A stretch of DNA of 33,451 nt from the NCBI GenBank assembly GCA_035540515.1, contig DATLGM010000069.1, positions 1 to 33,451 on the forward strand. The letters are read 5' to 3'. Source of the stretch: WHTG01 sp035540515. Its GTDB lineage: Bacteria; Actinomycetota; Nitriliruptoria; Euzebyales; Egibacteraceae. Position numbers and translations under genes: made by a program. Positions 17,352-23,969 of this stretch are shown one piece after another (position 1 is the first letter of the stretch; each line of letters begins with the position of its first letter). Under the pieces are notes generated by a model. That model was not told the DNA's origin. It searched no databases and worked only from the letters and a program-made list of their open reading frames with translations.

Positions 17352-17373
17352 ACCGGGGTAAGACCGGGGTAAA
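17352..17373 (+). repeat. Right integrase arm-type repeats
   Basis: Two tandem 11-mers, ACCGGGGTAAG and ACCGGGGTAAA, about 100 bp inside the right repeat. They match the pair at 13940-13961 in sequence, spacing and orientation. Confidence 0.62.
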
Positions 17374-17475
17374 ACCCACTGGCATCGGCTGCTTTCCGGC
17401 GTCACCCATTGCCACTCGCATTTGCCGTCTGACCTGCGACAATGCGCAAACAAGCCAATCAGCCGCAGCGGCCGA

Positions 17476-17543
17476 GCCGCCTTTGCAAGGCGGAGGTCAC
17501 CGGTTCGATTCCGGTAGGGTCGACTCGCGTTTGTGCTGGTCAT
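17476..17543 (+). repeat. Right attachment repeat (attR), displaced tRNA-Ala 3' half
   Basis: A copy of 13833-13900 with one change. It contains the anticodon stem-loop, T-arm and acceptor 3' strand of tRNA-Ala but no 5' half, so it is not a working tRNA. The identity stops sharply at both ends. Confidence 0.92.
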
Positions 17544-17715
17544 TCGAAAGGCGATGGCTTGGCCTCCGTGACACAAGGCGGCAAATGGGTGCCGTCCTGT
17601 AGCAGCGAACGCCAGAGGTAGCCCAACCGAGACGTCCGCCGCAACGGCTCGCCTGCCGCACCCCCGTTGGGGGTAGGGTCAGGCCGGAGCGCACGGACGC
17701 TTCAGGAGGGAGGAC

Positions 17716-18669
17716 GTGGTGAGCGACCGGGTCGTTGTGGTCGGCGCCTCCGCCGGCGGGGTTGAGGCGCTCCAGGTCTTCGTCACAGGGCTGCCGGACG
17801 ACCTGCCCGCCCCCGTGCTGGTTGTCCTGCACATCCCCGCCGAGGGCCCTAGCGTCCTGCCCAAGATCCTGGCCCGCGCCGGCCGGCTGCCGGTCGCCGT
17901 CGCCGAGGACGGCGAAGAGCTGACGGCTGGACGTGTCTACACGGCGCCGTCGGACCGGCACCTGCTCGTCGACGGCGGGCGCGTCCGGCTGACGGCCGGC
18001 CCCAAGGAGAACGGCGTGCGACCGGCGATCGACGTGTCGTTCCGGTCCGCGGCGGAGCAGTACGGACCGGCGGCGGTCGGCGTTGTCCTGACGGGCACGC
18101 TCGACGACGGCGCGGCGGGCCTGGCGGCCATCGTCAAAGCCGGCGGGCACGCGCTCGTCCAGGACCCCGCGGAGGCGCTGTACCCGTCGATGCCCACCGC
18201 CGCGCTGGCGGCGACACCCGGCGCGCACGCTGCACCCGTCGCCGACCTCGGCAAGCTCGTCGCCGAACGCCTCGCCGACCCGCCCCCGCAAGGAGGGTCC
18301 ATGGACGACCCAGCCGACACCTACGACCAGCCGTCGCCGTTCTCGTGTCCCGACTGCGGTGGCGTGCTGTGGCACACCGGTGAGGACTGGCGGCACTTCC
18401 GCTGCCGCGTCGGGCACGGCTACTCCGCGCAGGCCCTGCTCAACGGCCAGCGGGGCATCGTCGAGGAGGCGCTGTGGACCGCGATCCGGGTCCTGGAGGA
18501 GCGGGTCGACCTCTCCCGACGGCTGGCCTCGCAGGCTGAGGCCGCGGGTCGCCACACCTCCGCGAAGTCGTTCGCCGAGCGCGGTGACCAGGTCCATGCC
18601 CACCTCAAGGTCCTGCGCGAGCTCGTCGGCGACCTCATGCCCTACGTGGACCAGGAGGAGGCGGGCTAG
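17716..18669 (+). CDS. CheB-type methylesterase with C-terminal zinc-ribbon-like region
   Basis: A 317-aa protein made of a stand-alone CheB catalytic domain without the usual receiver domain. The triad is visible: S12 (VVGASAGGVEAL), H39 (VVLHIPAEG) and D131 (VLTGTLDDGAAG). Residues 205-240 carry a Cys/His cluster (SCPDCGG with C211 and C214, then FRCRVGHGYS with C230 and H234), followed by a helical tail (245-310). In the family the domain removes methyl groups from glutamates of receptors; lacking a receiver, it must be regulated otherwise. The start is GTG at 17716 after GGAGGGAGG; 17719 is an alternative. It is the first gene of a cheB-cheR-like unit, and no receptor, CheA or CheW gene is in the window. 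Confidence 0.85.
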   Translation: MVSDRVVVVGASAGGVEALQVFVTGLPDDLPAPVLVVLHIPAEGPSVLPKILARAGRLPVAVAEDGEELTAGRVYTAPSDRHLLVDGGRVRLTAGPKENGVRPAIDVSFRSAAEQYGPAAVGVVLTGTLDDGAAGLAAIVKAGGHALVQDPAEALYPSMPTAALAATPGAHAAPVADLGKLVAERLADPPPQGGSMDDPADTYDQPSPFSCPDCGGVLWHTGEDWRHFRCRVGHGYSAQALLNGQRGIVEEALWTAIRVLEERVDLSRRLASQAEAAGRHTSAKSFAERGDQVHAHLKVLRELVGDLMPYVDQEEAG

Positions 18670-20529
18670 GTGCCGGGCGAGGCGAGCGATGCGGCGTTCG
18701 AGGAGCTGCTGACGTATCTGCGGGACGCGCGCGGGTTCGACTTCACCGGCTACAAGCGTGCGTCGCTCAGCGTCGGGTTGCCAAGCGCATGACCGAGGTG
18801 GGCATCGAGGAAGTGCTCGCCTACCGCGACCACCTCGAGGTCCATCCCGAGGAGTTCGCCGCGCTGTTCAACACCATCCTGATCAACGTCACGTCGTTTC
18901 TGCGCGACCGCGACGCGTGGCAGCACGTGCAGGACGAGATCGTGCCGCGGCTGCTCAAGCAGCGGGCCGACGACGAGGCGATCCGGGTTTGGAGTGCCGG
19001 GTGCGCGTCCGGCGAGGAGGCCTACACCCTCGCAATGCTGTTCGCGGAGGCGATGGGGGTCGATGAGCTGCGGCGGCGCGTCAAGGTCTACGCCACCGAT
19101 GTCGACGACGACGCGCTGGGCCGCCGCCCGTTCCGCCACCTACCCCGATCAGGCGCTGCAGGACGTGCCCGAAGATTGGCGCGAGCGGTACTTCGAGCCC
19201 GGCCCCGGCGGCTGGACCGTCCGGCCGGAGGTGCGGCGCGCGGTCATCTTCGGCCGCCACGACCTCGTCGTCGACGCACCGATCCCGCGGGTCGACCTGC
19301 TGGCCTGCCGCAACACGCTCATGTACTTCAACGGCGAGGCCCAGAAGCGGCTCCTGACCCGCTTGCACTTCGCGCTGCGCGACGACGGCTACCTGTTCCT
19401 CGGCAGGGTCGAGATGCTGCTGTCCCACAAAGACCTGTTCGAGCCCGTTGACTTCAAGCGCCGCGTGTTCCGCAAGGTCCCCAACGACGACCTGCGCACG
19501 CGCCTGCTCACCATGGCGGCCACCGACCAGCCGGCGCGCGCGACCGATCCGCTCTCGGCCATCGCGTTCGACCGCAGCGCCACCGCCCAGCTGGTGGTGG
19601 ACCCTCGCGGTTTTCTGGTGATGGCCAACCTGCGCGCCCGGTCCCTGTTCGGTCTCACCCCAGCCGACGTCGGCCGGCCGTTCCACGACCTCGAGCTGTC
19701 GTACCGGCCGGCCGAGCTGCGGTCCCACATCGCGACGGTCATCCGCCAGCTGCAGCCGGTCACCGTCGCCGACGTGCGCTGGCAGCCCAGCGCCGAGCAG
19801 CCCGAGACGCACCTCGAGGTCGAGCTCGTCCCGGTGGTGGGCGGCGGCAACGGCCTGCACGGCGTGCTCATCTCGTTCGCCGACGTCACTGCCGCGCGCG
19901 AGCTGCAGGTCGAGCTGGAGCACATCAACTCGCAGCTGGAAGCCGCCTACGAGGAGCTCCAGTCATCCAGCGAGGAGCTGGAGACGACCAACGAGGAGCT
20001 GCAGTCGACGAACGAGGAGCTGGAGACCACCAACGAGGAGCTCCAGTCGTCCAACGAGGAGCTGGAGACGATCAACGAGGAGCTGCAGTCGTCCAACGAC
20101 GAACTGCAGACGATGAACACGCAGCTGCACATGGCCAACGAGCAGGTCGAGGAGATCAACGCCTTCCTCGAGTCGATCCTGGGCAGCATCCGCGCCGCCC
20201 TGGTCGTCGTCGACGCCGACCTGCGGATCCGCGAGTGGAACCCGCGTGCGGAGAACCTGTGGGGGCTGCGCTTCTCGGAAGTGCGCGGGCTGCCGCTGGC
20301 GGAGCTCGACATCGGCCTGGACGTGACCGAGCTCGTGCGCCCCGCCGAGGAGTGCCTGCGTGGCGGCGCCGCGGAGGAGGCGGTCCTGCCCGCGGTCAAC
20401 CGGGCGGGCCGCCGCATCCTGTGCGAGGTGACGGTCTCGCCGCTGGGGGGTAGGCACAAGCGCATCGACGGCGCGATCCTGCTCATGCGCGAGCTCGACG
20501 GCGAAGGAGGAGACGGTGGAGCCCGCTGA
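18670..20529 (+). pseudogene. CheR methyltransferase-coiled coil-PAS protein with two compensating frameshifts
   Basis: Read in pieces, this is a CheR of about 620 aa: CheR N-domain (FEELLTYLRDARGFDFTGYK), SAM-binding motif VWSAGCASGEEAYTLAML, the CheR signature ACRNTLMYFNGEAQ, a degenerate PAS-like region, a perfect heptad coiled coil and a C-terminal PAS domain (LVVVDADLRIREWNPRAENL). One base is missing near 18770: the frame stops at 18792, and the conserved RVAKRMTEVGIEEVLAYRDH continues in the next frame. One extra base near 19122 (GGCCGCCGCCCG) restores the first frame before SATYPDQALQDVPEDWRERY. It starts at GTG 18670 right after cheB. Because both changes leave conserved protein on each side, sequencing error is as likely as real decay. 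The usual C-terminal histidine kinase of such hybrids is absent. Confidence 0.85.
19951..20118 (+). repeat. Eight tandem 21-bp repeats encoding a heptad coiled coil
   Basis: Eight consecutive heptads alternating EELQSSN-like and EELETTN-like, ending DELQTMN, in the CheR-PAS gene. Pattern known from CheB/CheR/PAS hybrid proteins, where it links the methyltransferase to the PAS sensor. The near-identical DNA repeats make replication slippage and assembly collapse plausible. Confidence 0.9.
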
Positions 20530-20779
20530 CCTCTCCGGACAGCTCAGCGAGGCGCGCGAGCGCTACGACACGCTCGTCGAAGGTACCGACGGCGGGGCCG
20601 AGAGCCTGCTCGTCGCGCTCGGCGAGCTGTCCACCGCCCTGGAGGAGCTCCAGGTCGCCAACGAGGAGCTGCACACGCAGGCCGAGGAGCTCGAGGCCGC
20701 CGAAGCCCTCATCGAGGCGGAGCGGTCCCGCTACGCCGACCTGTTCACCGCCGCCCCCGACGCCACGGCGGCCCCCTGA
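20516..20779 (+). CDS. Coiled-coil protein with start of a PAS domain, truncated
   Basis: An 87-aa product that is almost entirely helical (LSGQLSEARERYDTLVEGTD, then LSTALEELQVANEELHTQAE and LEAAEALIEAERSRYADLF) and ends TAAPDATAAP. RYADLFTAAPDA is how a PAS domain begins in related signalling proteins, but it stops there. The next gene, in another frame, begins in the middle of a GAF domain. The likeliest reading is one ancestral coil-PAS-GAF-ANTAR gene that lost its PAS and half of the GAF by deletion near 20765-20780. The GTG at 20516 has GGAGGAG and overlaps the CheR-PAS gene by 14 bp, so it may still be translated. Confidence 0.6.
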   Translation: MEPADLSGQLSEARERYDTLVEGTDGGAESLLVALGELSTALEELQVANEELHTQAEELEAAEALIEAERSRYADLFTAAPDATAAP

Positions 20780-20805
20780 CCCGTGCCGTCGAGTCCGCCG
20801 GGGCG

Positions 20806-21237
20806 GTGCAACTGATCCAGTTGCGCGACAGCGGGACGTTCCCGGGTTACACCCCCGCCGCGGTGGAGCTCGGCGTGGAATCGGTCTTCTGCCACCCGCT
20901 GCGCAGCGACGGGACAGTCGGTGCGTTGCTCGTGTACAACCGCGATGCCGCTAGCCTGAGCGCCGACGCCCCCCGCGCCGTGGGCTACCTCGCCGAGGTC
21001 GTCACCAACTACCTTGCGAGCGCCGCCGAGGTCGTGGACAGCGCCGAGCTGGCTGGCCAGCTGCAGCATGCCCTGCACAGCCGGATCGTCGTCGAGCAGG
21101 CCAAGGGCGTGCTCGCCGAACGACTGGACCTGGAGCCCGACGAGGCGTTCGAGCTGCTCCGCACACACGCCCGCAGCAGCCGCCGCAAGTTACGTGAGGT
21201 CGCCAGCGAGGTCATCTCAGGCGGTCTGACTCCGTAG
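20806..21237 (+). CDS. ANTAR protein with partial GAF domain
   Basis: A 143-aa product whose first 75 residues are the C-terminal half of a GAF domain (FPGYTPAAVELGVESVFCHP, DGTVGALLVYNRDA) and whose last 60 are an ANTAR RNA-binding domain (LHSRIVVEQAKGVLAERLDL, EAFELLRTHARSSRRKLREV). The reading frame continues upstream of the GTG at 20806 as GPLTRAVESAGAVQLIQLRD, which also looks like GAF sequence, so the true N-terminus has been lost. It may still act in antitermination without its sensor, or be decayed. Similar to the ANTAR half of the gene at 12334-13041. Confidence 0.68.
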   Translation: MQLIQLRDSGTFPGYTPAAVELGVESVFCHPLRSDGTVGALLVYNRDAASLSADAPRAVGYLAEVVTNYLASAAEVVDSAELAGQLQHALHSRIVVEQAKGVLAERLDLEPDEAFELLRTHARSSRRKLREVASEVISGGLTP

Positions 21238-21254
21238 CGGTTCTCGATGCACCG

Positions 21255-21272
21255 CCGGTCGGGTACGACCGG
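21255..21272 (+). terminator. Possible terminator after the ANTAR gene
   Basis: CCGGTC-gggtac-GACCGG hairpin 18 bp after the stop codon. Six base pairs, no T-run. Its loop lacks the A1/G4 pattern of ANTAR target hairpins. Confidence 0.35.
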
Positions 21273-21331
21273 TCAAAACTTCGTGGCATCCGTTCGGCAT
21301 CACCCACAGATACTCACATCGGCCGTGTGAC

Positions 21332-22357
21332 ATGACCGCCCCCGTCTGGATCCCGGCCCTCGCCCACGTCAAGTGGTACGTCGACGACCCGCATAACCCG
21401 CCCGTCGACCTGCGGCTGTTGCGCGAGCCGCTCGTGCTTGGCGCGATCGTCGCCATCGTGGCGCTGACGGTCGGCTGGCGCTTGGTCGCACGGCGCGGGC
21501 CGACGCCAGAGCTGCCAGTCCTGTCGTTCCTTGGCGCCGTGGCGCCGTGGATCCCACGGCTGCTTGGCATCCATCTCGGTGTGTCACTGCTGTCGCTGGC
21601 GGTATCCAACGCCTACCTTGCACCACACCTGTCGCTGGACGACGTGCCGCTGGGTGGCGCGCTGGCGTTGCTGCAGGGGGTCATCGGCGTCTGGCTGATC
21701 ACCGGGGTGTGGCTGCGCCCCGCCGCGCTCGCCGTCGTGCTGCTCGGCCCGATCGCGCTGCTGTTCACCGGCGTCGTCCCGGTCGTCGAGGCGGTCGACA
21801 CCCTCGGCGTGGCGATCTTCCTTCTGCTGCTGCCGCCCACCAGCGAGCGGTTCGGCGCGCGCCCCGTCACCGCCGCGCAGCTGCAGCGGCCGCTCATGCT
21901 CATGCGCATGGCTGCCGGCCTCGCGTTGGTCGTCCTGGCCTTCAGCGAGAAGCTGCTGGTGCCCGACCTGGCCAACGAGCTGCTCGCGCAGTACCCCGAG
22001 GTCGATGTCTTCCGGATCGTCGGCATCACGCTGCAACCGGACACCTACGTCGTCTTCGCCGGCCTGACGGAGCTGCTGTTCGGGCTGCTGCTCATCAGCG
22101 CCGCCGCCCCACAGGTCGTGGTGCTGGTCGCCGCCGTCCCGTTCAACCTCACGTTGCTGGTGTTCGACCGCTACGAGCTGATCGGGCACCTGCCCGTCTA
22201 CGGGCTGCTGCTCGCCCTGCTGGTCTACGGATCGCATCCCGACCTGGCCCCCGCCGTCCCGCGGTTCACTTCCTTGCCGGCCGACGACGACGCCGAGGCC
22301 GAGCGCGGTGACCAGTCAGACCGCGACCGAACGGCTCAATCTCGGCGCTCGCCGTAG
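21332..22357 (+). CDS. Multi-pass membrane protein, possibly DoxX-like
   Basis: A 341-aa integral membrane protein with about eight hydrophobic segments (for example LVLGAIVAIVALTVGW, RLLGIHLGVSLLSLAV, AALAVVLLGPIALLFTGVV, LGVAIFLLLLPPTSERF, VVVLVAAVPFNLTLLVF) and a charged cytoplasmic tail. The stretch MLMRMAAGLALVVLAFSEKL resembles DoxX-family proteins, but I do not recognise it firmly; no catalytic motif is seen. There is no clear ribosome-binding site before the ATG at 21332. The last 22 bp overlap the end of the convergent crotonase gene. Confidence 0.68.
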   Translation: MTAPVWIPALAHVKWYVDDPHNPPVDLRLLREPLVLGAIVAIVALTVGWRLVARRGPTPELPVLSFLGAVAPWIPRLLGIHLGVSLLSLAVSNAYLAPHLSLDDVPLGGALALLQGVIGVWLITGVWLRPAALAVVLLGPIALLFTGVVPVVEAVDTLGVAIFLLLLPPTSERFGARPVTAAQLQRPLMLMRMAAGLALVVLAFSEKLLVPDLANELLAQYPEVDVFRIVGITLQPDTYVVFAGLTELLFGLLLISAAAPQVVVLVAAVPFNLTLLVFDRYELIGHLPVYGLLLALLVYGSHPDLAPAVPRFTSLPADDDAEAERGDQSDRDRTAQSRRSP

Positions 22358-23181
22358 TCGTTGAACGGCCGGTCACGCTCCCTGACCGCCTCGCGGTAGC
22401 CGACCGTCTCGGAGCGGGCGACGAAGTCGGCGCCTTCCTGACTGTGGCGTGCAACGCCGTCGAAGATCGTGCCGAGCAGCCGTGACGCCGGCGGGTCGTA
22501 CTGGTGGTTGGCGACCGCGTTGATGGCCAAGGTGACCAGCTCGAGCTGGTTGGTCGGGACGAGCGCGATGCGCTGGGCCAGCGCCATCGCGCGATCCGCC
22601 AGCTCAGCATCCGGGACGACGTCGAGCACCACCCCCATGCGCAGCGCCTCCGCGGCAGAGAACTCGTCGCCGGTCAGCAGGAACCGTCGAGCGTTCTGCA
22701 CCCCCATGCGAGCCACCCAGGTCCACGGCGCCTCGGGCACACCCCACACGCGCGACGGGGGGTAGCCGAAGCGCGCTGACGCCGCGGCGATGATCAGGTG
22801 CGCGTTGAACACGATGTTGGTACCGCCCGCGATGCACCAACCCTGCACCGCCGCCAGCGTCGGCTTCGTCGAGTCGTGCAGCTTGGCCCACGTCTTCGCG
22901 AACGGCCCGATCGCATGGAGATCCGCCGCGGTGTCCCAACGGCGTTCGTCGTCGGCGGCCTGGGCCGCGGTCGACCAGTCCAGCCCGTACCCCGCGCAGA
23001 ACGCCGGACCCTCGGCGTCGAGCAGGATCACCCGTACGCCCGGGTCCGCCTGCGCGTGATCGAGGGCCTGCCCAAGCTCGTCTCGCAGCTGCGGCGTGAT
23101 GGTGTTGTACGCCTCGGGCCGGCACAGCGTCAGCCGCCGCACCGCCCCCTCGTCGCTGACTCGAACGGCCCGGTCGCTCAT
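22336..23181 (-). CDS. Enoyl-CoA hydratase/isomerase (crotonase) family protein
   Basis: A 281-aa crotonase-fold protein. Visible family segments are the oxyanion-hole strands GPAFCAGYGLDWS and VQGWCIAGGTNIVFNAHLII, then SARFGYPPSRVWGVPEAPWT and AEALRMGVVLDVVPDAELAD. It acts on acyl-CoA thioesters, probably in fatty acid or related breakdown; the exact substrate cannot be read from sequence. The start is the ATG at 23181 (MSDRAVRVSDEG); further upstream the frame is low-complexity sequence from the opposite strand. TACAAC lies about 7 nt before the start, which suits a leaderless transcript. The 3' end overlaps the convergent membrane protein gene. Confidence 0.88.
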   Translation of the reverse strand: MSDRAVRVSDEGAVRRLTLCRPEAYNTITPQLRDELGQALDHAQADPGVRVILLDAEGPAFCAGYGLDWSTAAQAADDERRWDTAADLHAIGPFAKTWAKLHDSTKPTLAAVQGWCIAGGTNIVFNAHLIIAAASARFGYPPSRVWGVPEAPWTWVARMGVQNARRFLLTGDEFSAAEALRMGVVLDVVPDAELADRAMALAQRIALVPTNQLELVTLAINAVANHQYDPPASRLLGTIFDGVARHSQEGADFVARSETVGYREAVRERDRPFNDYGERRD

Positions 23182-23232
23182 CGCCACGTTGTAGCAGCCT
23201 TCCTGCAGCCCGTGCGGTAGAACACCAGGGTG

Positions 23233-23487
23233 ATGTCGCTCATCGGCTTTCTCCTCATCGGGCTCATCGCCGGCGCGATCGCCCGGTTCCTGGTGCCGGG
23301 CCGCGACCCGATGGGGTGCGTGGGGACCATGCTGCTCGGTGTGGTGGGCTCCTACGTCGGTGGGACGCTGGCCAGCTTCATCTTCCACGACCAGCTGGTC
23401 GCCCGGCGCGCCGACACGTTCATCGGCGCCGTCATCGGGTCGATCCTGGCGCTGCTGCTGCTGCGCGCGGTGTCACGCCGGCGCTGA
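23233..23487 (+). CDS. GlsB/YeaQ/YmgE family small membrane protein
   Basis: An 84-aa protein with three hydrophobic segments and the transglycosylase-associated (PF04226) pattern: MSLIGFLLIGLIAGAIARFL, GCVGTMLLGVVGSYVGGTLA, and DTFIGAVIGSILALLLLRAV. The family is linked to envelope stress; its biochemical role is unknown. ATG at 23233; GTG one codon earlier is possible. TAGAAC at 23218-23223 could be a -10 for a nearly leaderless message. The last 15 bp overlap the convergent YbaK gene. Confidence 0.87.
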   Translation: MSLIGFLLIGLIAGAIARFLVPGRDPMGCVGTMLLGVVGSYVGGTLASFIFHDQLVARRADTFIGAVIGSILALLLLRAVSRRR

Positions 23488-23958
23488 CGGGTCCTCGGCA
23501 ACGTCGGCGGTGCGCGCCCCCGCGATGCGCAGCAGCTCGTCCGGCGTGATCGGGAAGACCGTGTCGGGCGTGCCGCCCGCCGCCCAGACGACGTCGTAGG
23601 TCAGCAGGTGCGGGTCGCACAGCACCGGCACCGGCTGCGGGTATCCCCACGGCGCCGTCCCACCGATCGGGTAGCCGGTGGCCGCACGCGCCTCCTCGGC
23701 GTCGGCACGTCGCACCGTCGCTACACCGAGCGCCCGCGCGACCTTGGTGTAGTCGACCCGGTGCGCACCGCTGGTCAGCACGACGACCGCCCCGTCGTCG
23801 GCGGTCAGCACGATGCTCTTGGCGATCGCCGCCAGGTCGCAGCCGATCGCCGCGGCCGCGTCCGCGGCGGTCCGGGTGCCTGCGGGAAAGGTGTGGACGT
23901 CGAGGTCCAACCCGGCGGCGGCGGCGACCTCAGCGACCCGGCGCGTGTTCGCGTGCAT
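23473..23958 (-). CDS. YbaK/EbsC family aminoacyl-tRNA deacylase
   Basis: A 161-aa YbaK-like protein of the free-standing editing domain family, which hydrolyses mischarged tRNAs such as Cys- or Ala-tRNA-Pro. The family core is AAIGCDLAAIAKSIVLTADD with the conserved lysine, GAHRVDYTKVARALG, then ATGYPIGGTAPWGYP with the G-x-x-P loop. Substrate cannot be told from sequence alone. The ATG at 23958 has ACGGAGAA upstream. It lies 11 bp after the lipoprotein gene, so the two probably share a transcript, although no functional link is obvious. Confidence 0.88.
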   Translation of the reverse strand: MHANTRRVAEVAAAAGLDLDVHTFPAGTRTAADAAAAIGCDLAAIAKSIVLTADDGAVVVLTSGAHRVDYTKVARALGVATVRRADAEEARAATGYPIGGTAPWGYPQPVPVLCDPHLLTYDVVWAAGGTPDTVFPITPDELLRIAGARTADVAEDPSAPA

Positions 23959-23969
23959 GGGCTTCTCCG

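Larger units (their letters stand above)
13833..17543. mobile_element. Small integrative element in tRNA-Ala
   Basis: Bounded by 68-bp direct repeats (13833-13900 and 17476-17543) with one mismatch; the repeat unit spacing is 3643 bp, which would be the size of the excised circle. It contains a tyrosine integrase, an HTH/PIN toxin-antitoxin pair and a VapBC pair. Tandem 11-bp repeats lie near each end. No excisionase, replication, relaxase or phage structural gene is recognised, so it is either a minimal element dependent on helpers or a reduced remnant. Integration in the anticodon-to-3' half of a tRNA gene is standard for tyrosine integrases. Confidence 0.88.
17189..17715. other. Right end of the element and cheB upstream region
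   Basis: A 527-bp stretch without a credible gene. It holds the vapBC promoter region, the right arm repeats (17352-17373), the right attachment repeat (17476-17543), then about 170 bp of host sequence. In the last part CCCCC-gtt-GGGGG (17661-17673) directly precedes TAGGGT (17674-17679), a possible cheB -10. Confidence 0.6.

Noticed and set aside
17476..17523. Second tRNA-Ala gene
   Set aside because: Only the anticodon-to-3' half is present; the 5' acceptor strand and D-arm are missing, so it is the attachment-site copy.
18789..19451. Separate CheR gene starting at 18789
   Set aside because: It is the middle portion of the frameshifted CheR-PAS gene; conserved CheR sequence continues in the other frame on both sides.
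19951..20118. CRISPR-like array
   Set aside because: Repeats are 21 bp, contiguous, without spacers, and encode a heptad coiled coil in frame.
19947..20486. Minus-strand open frame with Ser-rich repeats
   Set aside because: It is the complement of the heptad repeat in the CheR-PAS gene; the pattern is explained by the plus-strand coiled coil.
21255..21272. ANTAR target hairpin
   Set aside because: Only a single hairpin, and its hexaloop GGGTAC lacks the A1/G4 pattern expected for ANTAR sites.
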